Source of the DNA: SNAP01 sp049671745
GTDB lineage: Bacteria > Bacteroidota > Bacteroidia > Bacteroidales > Marinifilaceae
Direction: 5' to 3'
DNA length: 64,000 bases
NCBI GenBank assembly: GCA_049671745.1
Contig: JBATVL010000089.1
Span: 62,001-126,000, forward strand
The translations under genes and the position numbers were made by a program. This document shows positions 17,312-25,593 of this stretch, piece by piece. The notes under the pieces were generated by a model. The model was not told the DNA's origin, searched no databases, and was given only the letters and a program-made list of their open reading frames with translations. The stretch's first letter is position 1; each line of letters opens with the position of its first letter.

Positions 17312-18832
17312 ATGAATAAAGAAGTTAGAGTACGATTTGCCCCAAGTCCAACTGGGCCATTACATATGGGAGGAGTAAGAACTGCTCTTTTCAATTATCT
17401 TTTTGCTAGAAAAAACGGTGGTAAATTTTTACTACGTATTGAAGACACAGATCAAACAAGATATGTGGCAGGAGCAGAAGATTATATAGTGGAAGCTCTT
17501 AATTGGTGTGGTATAACAATTGATGAGGGAATAACTGTAGGTGGTGAGTATGGACCGTACAAGCAATCGGAAAGAAAACCTATGTATAAGCAATATGCCG
17601 ATCAGTTAATAGAATCTGGTAATGCATATTATGCTTTTGATACAGCAGAAGAGCTTGACGCAGCTAGAACTAAGTGCGAAGAGAACAAGCAAACATTTAT
17701 ATATAATGCTTCTACAAGAGCAAATCTTAATAACTCATTAGTTCTTTCGAAAGAAGCTACTCAAGAATTATTAGATGCAAATACTCCTTATGTAGTACGT
17801 TTTAAGATGCCAGAGGGTGAGATTCTTAAAATGAATGACATGATTCGTAAAGAGGTGTCTTTCCAAACTTCTCTTCTTGATGATAAGGTTCTTTATAAGT
17901 CAGACGGAATGCCTACATATCATTTGGCAAACGTGGTTGACGATTATTGCATGAAGATTTCTCACGTAATTCGTGGTGAAGAATGGTTGCCTTCTATGCC
18001 TTTACATGTTCTTTTATATAAGACATTAGGATGGGAAGCAGAAATGCCAGAATTTGCACATTTACCTTTAATTCTTAAGCCAGTAGGTAAAGGAAAACTT
18101 TCTAAGAGAGATGGTGACAAGTTAGGTTTTCCAGTTTTTCCATTATTATGGAAAGATCCAAAAACTCAAGATACTGCATCAGGATACCGTGAGGATGGAT
18201 ATTTCCCAGAGGCTTTCATTAACATGTTAGCTCTTTTAGGATGGAATCCTGGTACTGAACAAGAAATTTTCTCTTTAGATGAACTTTGCGAAATCTTTAC
18301 TCTTGATAGAGTAGGAAAATCAGGTTCTAAGTTCGATCCAGAGAAAACAAAATGGTTCAATCACCAATATCTTATTAACAAACCTGCTGCTGAAGTAGCT
18401 GAATTATTCAAGATAGATTTAGATTCTAAGTCAGTGAATTACGATGGTATTGATGTTGCAAGAATTTGCGGTTTAGTTAAAGATAGATCTCAATTTATTT
18501 CTGATTTATGGGACCAATCTTCATTCTTCTTTGTTACTCCTGAGGAGTATGATGCAAAGGCTACTAAGAAGAACTGGAAAGAGGGAACTGCAGAATTAAT
18601 GACTGAGCTTAAAGGTATTTTAGAGGGAATGGAAGATTTCACTGCTGAAGTAACTGAGCCTATCGTTAAGGAGTGGATTACTTCTAAAGAAATCGGTTTT
18701 GGTAAGGTTATGAATCCTTTCCGTTTAGCTATTGTTGGTGCTGGTAAAGGCCCACATATGTTCGATATTATCGAAATTATTGGTAAAGAAGAAACTCTTA
18801 AGAGACTTGATAAAGCTATTGCTTCTCTTTAA
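17312..18832 (+). CDS. gltX: Glutamyl-tRNA synthetase
   Basis: Charges tRNA-Glu with glutamate. The 506-residue class I synthetase has the HIGH-type motif APSPTGPLHMGGVRTALFN at the N terminus and the KMSKS-type motif GKLSKRDGDKLGF at about residue 263, plus the Glu-specific segments RIEDTDQTR and IRGEEWLPSMPLH. Length is normal. It is a single gene with its own promoter and a hairpin terminator, divergent from glpK-glpF. Confidence 0.97.
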   Translation: MNKEVRVRFAPSPTGPLHMGGVRTALFNYLFARKNGGKFLLRIEDTDQTRYVAGAEDYIVEALNWCGITIDEGITVGGEYGPYKQSERKPMYKQYADQLIESGNAYYAFDTAEELDAARTKCEENKQTFIYNASTRANLNNSLVLSKEATQELLDANTPYVVRFKMPEGEILKMNDMIRKEVSFQTSLLDDKVLYKSDGMPTYHLANVVDDYCMKISHVIRGEEWLPSMPLHVLLYKTLGWEAEMPEFAHLPLILKPVGKGKLSKRDGDKLGFPVFPLLWKDPKTQDTASGYREDGYFPEAFINMLALLGWNPGTEQEIFSLDELCEIFTLDRVGKSGSKFDPEKTKWFNHQYLINKPAAEVAELFKIDLDSKSVNYDGIDVARICGLVKDRSQFISDLWDQSSFFFVTPEEYDAKATKKNWKEGTAELMTELKGILEGMEDFTAEVTEPIVKEWITSKEIGFGKVMNPFRLAIVGAGKGPHMFDIIEIIGKEETLKRLDKAIASL

Positions 18833-18882
18833 GAATCTATTATTAAAATATATTAAAAAGATCATCCTTTACGGATGGTATG

Positions 18883-18927
18883 AGTGTCCCTGAAATCTGG
18901 TAATTAGATTTCGGGACACTTGTCTTT
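18883..18927 (+). terminator. Intrinsic terminator of gltX
   Basis: AGTGTCCC-GAAATCT (18883-18898) pairs with AGATTTC-GGGACACT (18906-18920) with one bulge, followed by TGTCTTTT. Confidence 0.75.
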
Positions 18928-18936
18928 TGTATTAAA

Positions 18937-18961
18937 AAAAGGCTCCCAATAGGAGCCTTTT
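18937..18961 (-). terminator. Intrinsic terminator of the threonine dehydrogenase gene
   Basis: AAAAGGCTCC (18937-18946) pairs with GGAGCCTTTT (18952-18961), 5-base loop, with a run of seven Ts on the minus strand. Confidence 0.85.
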
Positions 18962-18984
18962 AAAATATATCTAAATATAAAATC

Positions 18985-19953
18985 TTACTTAGTTTCTAAA
19001 GTAGCTAATTTAGCTTTCACTTTAGCAAGCATATCAGTAGTCATAGAAGTTAAGTCATACTCAGGCTTCCAATCCCACTCAGCTCTAGCACAAGAATCAT
19101 CCATCTTGTTAGGCCAGCTATTAGCAATTGCTTGTTTCACTTCATCAACATTATAGTCCATAGTGAAATCAGGCATATGTTTCTTAATCTCAGCAGCAAC
19201 TTGAGAAGGCTCAAAACTCATAGAAGCAATATTGAAAGAGTTTCTATGAACAAGTCTAGTAGGATCAGCCTCCATCACCTGTACAGCAGCTCTAAGAGCA
19301 TCTGGCATATACATCATATCCATATAAGTACCTTCAGCAATATTAGAAGTAAATGTACCTTTACGAACAGCCTCGTAGAATACCTCAACAGCATAATCAG
19401 TTGTTCCGCCACCAGGAAGAGTCACATAAGAAACGATTCCAGGGAAACGTACCGAACGTGTATCTACACCAAAACGATGGTGATAATAGTCGCTCATTAA
19501 TTCACCAGAAACTTTACATACTCCGTAAATGGTCGTATTTGATCGTTGTAGAGTATCTTGAGGAGTATTATCTTTAGGAGTATCGTTACCAAAAGCACCT
19601 ATTGAAGATGGAGTAAATACTGCACATCCGTTATCTTTAGCTATGTTTAGAGAGTTAGTTAAAGCTCCCATATTGATTTTCCATGCTAATAATGGATCTT
19701 TTTCACCTGTAGCAGAAAGAAGAGCCACAAGGTTATATATTGCGTCTATATTATGTTTTTTTACTACTGCAGCGTATCCTTCACCATCAAGAGCGTTAAT
19801 CTCTTCGAATGGACCTTGTTCTGCTAATGCAATACATTTGTTTTTATCTATATCTGCTGCAACAACATTGTTTGTTCCGTAGATACTTCTTAAATAAGGA
19901 ACTAGTTCTGAACCGATTTGTCCACCGGCACCTAATACAAGAATCTTTTTCAT
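18985..19953 (-). CDS. tdh: L-threonine 3-dehydrogenase, SDR (epimerase-like) type
   Basis: Oxidises L-threonine to 2-amino-3-ketobutyrate with NAD. The 322-residue extended short-chain dehydrogenase has VLGAGGQIGSELV (nucleotide binding), SSIGAFG, and the catalytic YGVCK (Tyr and Lys, about residue 143). The segment RFPGIVSYVTLPGGGTTDYA is characteristic of SDR-type threonine dehydrogenases rather than UDP-sugar epimerases. The usual partner, 2-amino-3-ketobutyrate CoA ligase, is not in the window. An NAD-dependent sugar epimerase is the less likely alternative. The gene is monocistronic with a -7 element at 20047-20054. Confidence 0.85.
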   Translation of the reverse strand: MKKILVLGAGGQIGSELVPYLRSIYGTNNVVAADIDKNKCIALAEQGPFEEINALDGEGYAAVVKKHNIDAIYNLVALLSATGEKDPLLAWKINMGALTNSLNIAKDNGCAVFTPSSIGAFGNDTPKDNTPQDTLQRSNTTIYGVCKVSGELMSDYYHHRFGVDTRSVRFPGIVSYVTLPGGGTTDYAVEVFYEAVRKGTFTSNIAEGTYMDMMYMPDALRAAVQVMEADPTRLVHRNSFNIASMSFEPSQVAAEIKKHMPDFTMDYNVDEVKQAIANSWPNKMDDSCARAEWDWKPEYDLTSMTTDMLAKVKAKLATLETK

Positions 19954-20046
19954 CTTTATATATGTTATTTGTAATGATAGTGCTTGAAATTTTTCTCTCT
20001 AGACTTAACGTATTACAAATACTTGTCTTCTAGTCTCAAACGATTG

Positions 20047-20054
20047 CAAATGTA
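20047..20054 (-). promoter_or_regulatory. -7 promoter element of the threonine dehydrogenase gene
   Basis: On the minus strand TACATTTG followed by C, an exact consensus match, 94 bases before the start codon. Confidence 0.45.
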
Positions 20055-20123
20055 TATAATTATTGAAAAATTTCTTTATTTTTTATTAAAAATATTTGTT
20101 AAATTTTCATAAGACTTAAGAGT

Positions 20124-20606
20124 CTAGAATAGAGCGTCTTCAGTCTTGTTTGCTTCCTCGTATCCTGTATCCGCCTTTAAGTTGGAACCCATGGCAGCTT
20201 CTACAGCTAGAGTATCACATCTCTCGTTGTAAATGTTGTCGGCATGACCTTTTACCCAAATTAATTTTACATTATGCTTTTTGTATATATCTAGGAACCT
20301 GCACCATAGGTCTGGATTTTTCTTGTCTTTGAAGTTTTTCTTTACCCATCCAAATACCCATTTCTTTTCAACAGCATCAACTACATATTTTGAATCGGAG
20401 TATACAGTTACATTAGATTTTTCTTTTTTAAGAGCTTCTAAAGAAACAATAACTCCTAGTAATTCCATTCTGTTATTGGTAGTTTTTCTGAAACCCTCAG
20501 ATAGTTCCTTTCTATGTTTACCAGCCATTAATACTGCTCCATAGCCACCTGGTCCTGGATTTCCTCTTGAGGATCCGTCTGTATATACTATTATTTCTCC
20601 TGCCAT
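20124..20606 (-). CDS. rnhA: Ribonuclease HI
   Basis: Degrades the RNA strand of RNA-DNA hybrids (primers, R-loops). The 160-residue protein has the four acidic catalytic residues in order: VYTDGSSRGNPGPGG (Asp), NNRMELLGV (Glu), VYSDSKYVVDA (Asp) and GHADNIYNERCDTLA (Asp near the C-terminal helix). Length is normal for the E. coli type without the N-terminal hybrid-binding domain. It is separated from the small secreted-protein gene upstream by a strong terminator. Confidence 0.96.
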   Translation of the reverse strand: MAGEIIVYTDGSSRGNPGPGGYGAVLMAGKHRKELSEGFRKTTNNRMELLGVIVSLEALKKEKSNVTVYSDSKYVVDAVEKKWVFGWVKKNFKDKKNPDLWCRFLDIYKKHNVKLIWVKGHADNIYNERCDTLAVEAAMGSNLKADTGYEEANKTEDALF

Positions 20607-20640
20607 TATTTCTTTTTTTGTGGTATGTTAACAAAAGTAC

Positions 20641-20680
20641 AAAAAAAAAAGGAGTCATTAACTTTTCAGTTTCGACTCCG
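20641..20680 (-). terminator. Intrinsic terminator of the small secreted protein gene
   Basis: On the minus strand GGAGTC pairs with GACTCC (20674-20679 with 20651-20656), with an inner AACT/AGTT pairing, followed by at least ten Ts. Confidence 0.8.
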
Positions 20681-20716
20681 TTTTGTATAAAGTATGAGTA
20701 ATGTTTTCTTCATCTT

Positions 20717-21046
20717 TTATGATTTCTTTTTGAATAAATTTACTAGATTTTCATATATGCTTACGCTTATAGAATCGATATCACTTTCTTCTTTGATTTC
20801 ATCTCTTAAAGATAACTCATTGAAAAGATCTTCATATATGTTTAAATCTTCTTGATCTTGATTTTCTTCTTCTAAAGTAGAATTTGTATAATAATTCTCA
20901 AAATCGTTAAAGATTGAGTTATATAAATTTAGAGAGCTTTGTTCTTCTGTCATCACAACGTTCTTGTCGCTTGTAAACATTATTTGAGAATTTACATTGA
21001 TAATTGTGATAAGAATGATTCCGAATATTAATATTGACTTTTTCAT
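20717..21046 (-). CDS. Small exported acidic protein, unknown
   Basis: I do not recognise this 109-residue protein. It has a good signal peptide (MKKSILIFGIILITIINVNS, then Gln) and a short, strongly acidic mature part with runs such as EEENQDQEDL and a basic tail KKKS. No Cys in the mature part, no membrane segment after the signal. It has its own terminator. No consensus promoter is obvious in the 460-base region upstream. It may be periplasmic or secreted. Confidence 0.55.
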   Translation of the reverse strand: MKKSILIFGIILITIINVNSQIMFTSDKNVVMTEEQSSLNLYNSIFNDFENYYTNSTLEEENQDQEDLNIYEDLFNELSLRDEIKEESDIDSISVSIYENLVNLFKKKS

Positions 21047-21478
21047 GATCTTTAGTTTTTAAGGGTTTCTGACCAATATAGTTCAAAGAGTGTGCCAAAC
21101 TAGCTAATGCTCTAAAAATCAGTATATTGTATAAAATGATCATTATAGAATACTGTACGAAAATGTACAAGTACTGTATCAAAGAGAATCTTTTTAAGAA
21201 ATTATTAAGGATGTTTAGAAGCTTTATTTAGTTATACTAAGTTAATCATCCTTTTGTTTCAACTTTATCGTTTCTATGTTCAATGTTCGGTCAGTATATG
21301 ATCTTTTATCGCAGACTGACCGTAAATTGGGTGCAGTTTGTTCTTTTTCTGGTCAAACGTTTTAGAAATATGATAAAAATTTGTACTTGTGTTGTTTGGG
21401 TGATTTATATATTGTGAAGTGAATTATAGAAGAAATGTTTTTGAAGATGTGCTTTCTTATTTATAAAAAGCATAAAAA
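21047..21478. other. Gene-free region with dyads, upstream of the small secreted protein gene
   Basis: No convincing gene. It contains a perfect 8-bp inverted repeat CGGTCAGT (21288-21295) / ACTGACCG (21315-21322) and a second pair AAGGATG (21207-21213) / CATCCTT (21247-21253). These could be parts of a structured leader or a small RNA, but no promoter-terminator pair supports a defined RNA. Confidence 0.3.
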
Positions 21479-21506
21479 AAAAGGAAAACATAAATGTTTT
21501 CCTTTT
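21479..21506 (-). terminator. Intrinsic terminator of the tRNA-Val pair
   Basis: AAAAGGAAAACA (21479-21490) pairs with TGTTTTCCTTTT (21495-21506), 4-base loop, followed on the minus strand by further Ts. Confidence 0.85.
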
Positions 21507-21508
21507 CG

Positions 21509-21583
21509 TGGGCGATATAGGATTCGAACCTATGACCCCTTGGGTGTAAACCAAGTGCTCTGAACCAACTGAGCTAATCGCCC
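21509..21583 (-). tRNA. tRNA-Val (TAC), copy 2
   Basis: 75 bases folding as a cloverleaf: acceptor GGGCGAT/ATCGCCC, D arm TTAGCTCAGTTGG, anticodon arm CTTGG-TTTACAC-CCAAG with anticodon TAC, T arm with GGTTCGAATCC, discriminator A. CCA is not encoded. It is identical in sequence to the copy 32 bases upstream and ends at a terminator. Confidence 0.95.
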
Positions 21584-21615
21584 GATAAATACGCTAAAAG
21601 TTTTCTTATAAAGAG

Positions 21616-21690
21616 TGGGCGATATAGGATTCGAACCTATGACCCCTTGGGTGTAAACCAAGTGCTCTGAACCAACTGAGCTAATCGCCC
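21616..21690 (-). tRNA. tRNA-Val (TAC), copy 1
   Basis: Identical to the downstream copy, anticodon TAC in a CTTGG/CCAAG stem. It is first in a two-gene transcript that starts at the promoter at 21710-21740. Confidence 0.95.
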
Positions 21691-21709
21691 TTAGCGTTTT
21701 ATTGCGTTG

Positions 21710-21740
21710 CAAAGATAGGTGCTTTTTCTATTTCCTGCAA
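21710..21740 (-). promoter_or_regulatory. Promoter of the tRNA-Val pair
   Basis: On the minus strand TTG (21740-21738), 20 bases, TATCTTTG (21717-21710), an exact -7 match, 20 bases from the 5' end of the mature tRNA. Confidence 0.65.
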
Positions 21741-21789
21741 GTCTTTTACAATTTTTTTTTTGAGTTTTTTAATGAAAAAAACCTAAGCT

Positions 21790-21823
21790 TTTGAAAATCA
21801 ATGCATCTTTTTAAGTATTTTTG
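21790..21823 (+). promoter_or_regulatory. Promoter of rnr
   Basis: TTTG (21790-21793), 22 bases, TATTTTTG (21816-21823), 20 bases before the rnr ATG. Confidence 0.55.
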
Positions 21824-21843
21824 TATTAGAAAAATTAGATTAT

Positions 21844-24096
21844 ATGTCGAAAAAGAAGAAAAAAGGAAAAAGTAAGGGTTTAGGAAAGCGTGTGTTGTGT
21901 GATTCCATTAAGGGTTTATTCGAGAAAGAACCAGGTAGAGCATATAATTACAGACAGATTTCCAAAATATTAGATATAAAAACAGATGGCGAGCGTAGAC
22001 TTGTCTTCGAATCATTATACGAATTACAGGACAGTGGTGCCTTAAAAGAAGTAAGTACAGGTAAATTTAAATTGCTTTCTACCGAAAAATTGGGAGAACC
22101 TGCAAAACCAGATAGAAGAGATAGAAAAAGAAATCACCGAGAAGATAAAAGAGAATCGGATAGAGAGCCTAGACGTTCGGGAAGAAGAATTCCTGAGGGT
22201 AACCAAATAACAGGTGTTGTTGATATGACAGCTAGAGGTACAGCATATATTGTTACTGATGAGATGGAAGAAGATGTTTTCATTTCTATGGCTAACACTA
22301 ATCATGCTCTACATAAGGATAAAGTAAAGGTTGTGGTTTATGCTCAAAAGCAAAAGCGTCAGCCAGAGGGTGAGATTATAGAAATTTTAGAACGTCATAA
22401 AGAAACATTTGTTGGTACTTTAGACATCTCTGCAAATTTTGCATTTCTTGTTTCTGATTCTAAGAGAATGCCTTTTGATATATTTATACCTATCAATAAA
22501 CTTGGTGGTGCCGAGAACGGAGATAAAGTGATTGCTAAAATCTTCGATTGGCCACAAAGACAAAAGAATCCTGTTGGAGAAATTATTACTGTTCTTGGTA
22601 AACCAGGAGACAATGAAACAGAGATGCATGCTATATTAGCTGAATTTGAACTTCCATATAAATTTACTGATGAGGTATTAAAGGCTGCTGAAGAGATTCC
22701 TGATACTATAACAGAAGAGGAGATTGCTAAAAGACGTGATTTTAGAAATATCACTACTTTCACTATAGACCCTGCTGATGCAAAAGATTTTGATGATGCT
22801 TTAAGTATTCAGAAACTTCCTAACGGTAATTGGGAAATAGGTGTGCATATTGCTGATGTTTCTCATTACGTTACTCCTGGTGGAATATTAGACAAAGAGG
22901 CTTATGCCCGTGCTACTTCAGTTTATCTTGTAGATAGAGTAGTGGCTATGCTTCCAGAACGTATCTCTAATGGTATTTGTTCTCTTCGTCCAAATGAAGA
23001 AAAACTTACTTTCTCTACTGTTTTCGAAATAGATGAGAATGCTAAGGTTGTGAATCACTGGATTGGAAGAACAGTTATTGAATCTGACAGAAGATATGCT
23101 TACGAAGAGGCACAAGAAATTATAGAGGGTGCAGAAGGCGATTTATCTGAAGAGATTAGAACTCTTAATGGTTTAGCTCAAGTTCTTAGACAAAAAAGAT
23201 ATAAGCATGGAGCTATTGATTTTGATAGAGAAGAAGTAAAATTCGATATAGATGAGAATGGTAAACCTCTTGGTGTCTACTTTAAAAGAGCAAAAGAAGC
23301 AAACAAACTTATTGAAGAGTTTATGCTTTTAGCTAATAAGTATGTTGCTATGTCGGTTGGTAAAGTTGCTGCAGACAGAAATGCTAAGACTTTTGTGTAT
23401 CGTATTCATGATGTACCAAATCCTGATAAGTTAGAGAACTTTAACCGCTTTATTCAACGTTTCGGTTATGGTATCAAGACAGACTCTCGTAAGGCTGTAA
23501 CAACTACTTTAAATGCTGTTCTTGCTGAAGTAAAAGAGAAACCAGAGGCTAATTTATTGGAAACTCTTGCCGTTAGAACTATGTCTAAGGCTAAGTATTC
23601 AGTTTCTAATATAGGTCATTATGGATTGTCTTTTGATTATTATTCTCATTTTACTTCTCCTATTCGTCGTTACCCTGATATGATGGTTCACCGTCTTATA
23701 CAGATGTATCTTGATAAAGAGAAGTCGGTGAGTGCTGATATATATGAGGAGATGTGTAAACATTGCTCTGAGATGGAGGGTATAGCTGCTACTGCTGAAC
23801 GTTCGTCTATTAAGTATAAGCAAGTTGAGTTTATGTCTGATAAACTTGGTGAAGAATTTTGGGGAACAATCTCTGGAGTTACTGAGTGGGGTATTTACGT
23901 TGAGCTTGATGAGAATAAATGTGAGGGAATGGTGAGTATATCCAATCTTGAGGATGATTTCTATGAGTTCGATGAGGCTAACTATTCTATAGTTGGACGT
24001 AAACATCGTAAGGCTTATCAATTAGGTGATCACGTTAGAGTTAAGCTTGTTAAGGCTAATCTTGTTGCGAAGCAGATTGATTTCGAGATGATTTAA
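21844..24096 (+). CDS. rnr: Ribonuclease R
   Basis: 3'-to-5' exoribonuclease that degrades structured RNA. The 750-residue protein has a lysine-rich start (MSKKKKKGKSKGLGKR), an N-terminal winged-helix-like region, two cold-shock domains (about residues 115-260), the RNB catalytic domain with TIDPADAKDFDDALSI (metal-binding Asps, about residue 305), SHFTSPIRRYPD, and a C-terminal S1 domain (EFWGTISGVTEWGIYVEL). It is followed after 10 bases by cstA, so the two are probably cotranscribed. Confidence 0.96.
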   Translation: MSKKKKKGKSKGLGKRVLCDSIKGLFEKEPGRAYNYRQISKILDIKTDGERRLVFESLYELQDSGALKEVSTGKFKLLSTEKLGEPAKPDRRDRKRNHREDKRESDREPRRSGRRIPEGNQITGVVDMTARGTAYIVTDEMEEDVFISMANTNHALHKDKVKVVVYAQKQKRQPEGEIIEILERHKETFVGTLDISANFAFLVSDSKRMPFDIFIPINKLGGAENGDKVIAKIFDWPQRQKNPVGEIITVLGKPGDNETEMHAILAEFELPYKFTDEVLKAAEEIPDTITEEEIAKRRDFRNITTFTIDPADAKDFDDALSIQKLPNGNWEIGVHIADVSHYVTPGGILDKEAYARATSVYLVDRVVAMLPERISNGICSLRPNEEKLTFSTVFEIDENAKVVNHWIGRTVIESDRRYAYEEAQEIIEGAEGDLSEEIRTLNGLAQVLRQKRYKHGAIDFDREEVKFDIDENGKPLGVYFKRAKEANKLIEEFMLLANKYVAMSVGKVAADRNAKTFVYRIHDVPNPDKLENFNRFIQRFGYGIKTDSRKAVTTTLNAVLAEVKEKPEANLLETLAVRTMSKAKYSVSNIGHYGLSFDYYSHFTSPIRRYPDMMVHRLIQMYLDKEKSVSADIYEEMCKHCSEMEGIAATAERSSIKYKQVEFMSDKLGEEFWGTISGVTEWGIYVELDENKCEGMVSISNLEDDFYEFDEANYSIVGRKHRKAYQLGDHVRVKLVKANLVAKQIDFEMI

Positions 24097-24106
24097 ACTT
24101 AATAAT

Positions 24107-25543
24107 ATGATTACATTTATTTTATCCCTGATACTTTTAGTATTGGGGTATTTTACGTACGGTAAATTCGTTGAGAAGTTTTTTGGTATGGATCCATTAA
24201 GACTGACTCCGGTTATGAAATCTAAGGATGGGGTAGATTTTCTCCCTCTTAAACCTTGGAGAATGTTTGTTATTCAGTTCCTTAATATTGCTGGTTTAGG
24301 ACCTATATTCGGTGCCATACTTGGTGCAATGTATGGTCCAATGGCTTATCTGTGGATAGTTCTTGGCTGTATCTTTATGGGTGCTACTCATGATTATTTC
24401 TCAGGTATGTTGTCTATTCGAGATGGTGGCAATAGTGTGCCTGAGATTGTAGGTAAATATCTTGGCTCTAAGATGAAGTTTGCATTAAGAATCTTTTCTA
24501 TAATGCTGCTTGTTTTTGTTGGGGTAGCCTTTGTTACTGGTCCCGCTGGTCTGCTTGCGGATCTTACTGGAGGTGGTAAAAATATATGGCTTTATGTCAT
24601 TTTTGCCTATTATCTTATCGCTACTCTTTTACCTGTTAGTAAAATTATTGGTAAGATATATCCTATTTTTGGAGCGGCTCTTATGGTCATGGCTCTTGGC
24701 ATAGGTGGTTCTATATTTTATAATTATTTCAATGGTGATCTTCAACTGATGGAGCTTTCTTTTGATAATATGCGTAATTTTCATACTGATACTGCTTCTA
24801 ACATCTTATTTCCTATGATGTTTATAGTTATTTCTTGTGGTGCCATATCTGGTTTCCATTGTACTCAATCGCCTATGATGGCTAGATGTATGGAGAATGA
24901 GAAATCGGGTAGACCTGTTTTCTTTGGTTCTATGATTACCGAGGGAATAGTGGCTCTTATATGGGCTACGGCTGCTATGAATTTCTTTGGTGGTGTTGAT
25001 GGATTAAATGATACTATTGCTGGTGGACATAATCCTGCTTGGATTGTTAATACTATTTGTAATACTTGGCTTGGTAAAGTAGGAGCTGTATTTGCTATTA
25101 TTGGTGTTGTGGCTTGTCCCATTACCACTGGAGATACAGCCTTCCGTTCTTGTCGTCTTATTATTGCAGATATATTTCGTTTGCCTCAAATAAAGATGTC
25201 TTATCGTCTTTTAGTATGTATCCCTCTTTTTGCTTTAGGTTTTGTGCTTTCGCAATTAGATTTTTCCACTATATGGAAATATCTTGGTATAGCTAATCAA
25301 ATTTTAGCTAGTATATTTTTATGGACAGGTGCACAGTATCTGGTGACTGAAAAGAAGAATCATTTGATGCTTTCTATACCTGCTACATTATTGTCTCTTG
25401 TTTGCACTTCTTATTTAATGGTAGCTCCTATAAATAATGGTGGACTAGCTTTAGATACAAGTTTGGGATATTCTATATCTTTTATTTTTGTGTCCATAAT
25501 TTTTGTTGCGTTTTGTATAAAATCTCGTAACTTTAAGAACTGA
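24107..25543 (+). CDS. cstA: CstA-family carbon starvation protein / pyruvate or peptide transporter
   Basis: An inner-membrane protein of 478 residues with about 12 or more hydrophobic segments. Family motifs include PLRLTPVMKSKDGVDFLPLK, FNIAGLGPIFGA-like LNIAGLGPIFGAILGA, ATHDYFSGMLSIRDGG and SGFHCTQSPMMARCMENE. CstA proteins transport pyruvate or peptides under carbon limitation. This is the shorter Bacteroidota form (E. coli CstA is about 700 residues). It lies 10 bases after rnr; the substrate here is unproven. Confidence 0.88.
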   Translation: MITFILSLILLVLGYFTYGKFVEKFFGMDPLRLTPVMKSKDGVDFLPLKPWRMFVIQFLNIAGLGPIFGAILGAMYGPMAYLWIVLGCIFMGATHDYFSGMLSIRDGGNSVPEIVGKYLGSKMKFALRIFSIMLLVFVGVAFVTGPAGLLADLTGGGKNIWLYVIFAYYLIATLLPVSKIIGKIYPIFGAALMVMALGIGGSIFYNYFNGDLQLMELSFDNMRNFHTDTASNILFPMMFIVISCGAISGFHCTQSPMMARCMENEKSGRPVFFGSMITEGIVALIWATAAMNFFGGVDGLNDTIAGGHNPAWIVNTICNTWLGKVGAVFAIIGVVACPITTGDTAFRSCRLIIADIFRLPQIKMSYRLLVCIPLFALGFVLSQLDFSTIWKYLGIANQILASIFLWTGAQYLVTEKKNHLMLSIPATLLSLVCTSYLMVAPINNGGLALDTSLGYSISFIFVSIIFVAFCIKSRNFKN

Positions 25544-25593
25544 AAACTAAATAAGTAGTGTATCTACTTGAAATCTATTATTTTAAAAGAAAA

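Noticed and set aside
19132..19500. Plus-strand reading frame of about 120 codons inside the threonine dehydrogenase gene
   Set aside because: Antisense to a well-supported gene, Ser/His/Ile-rich, no promoter or family signal.
21509..21690. Tandem tRNA-Val genes as an integration site
   Set aside because: No integrase, no flanking direct repeat beyond the tRNAs themselves, and both tRNAs are complete.
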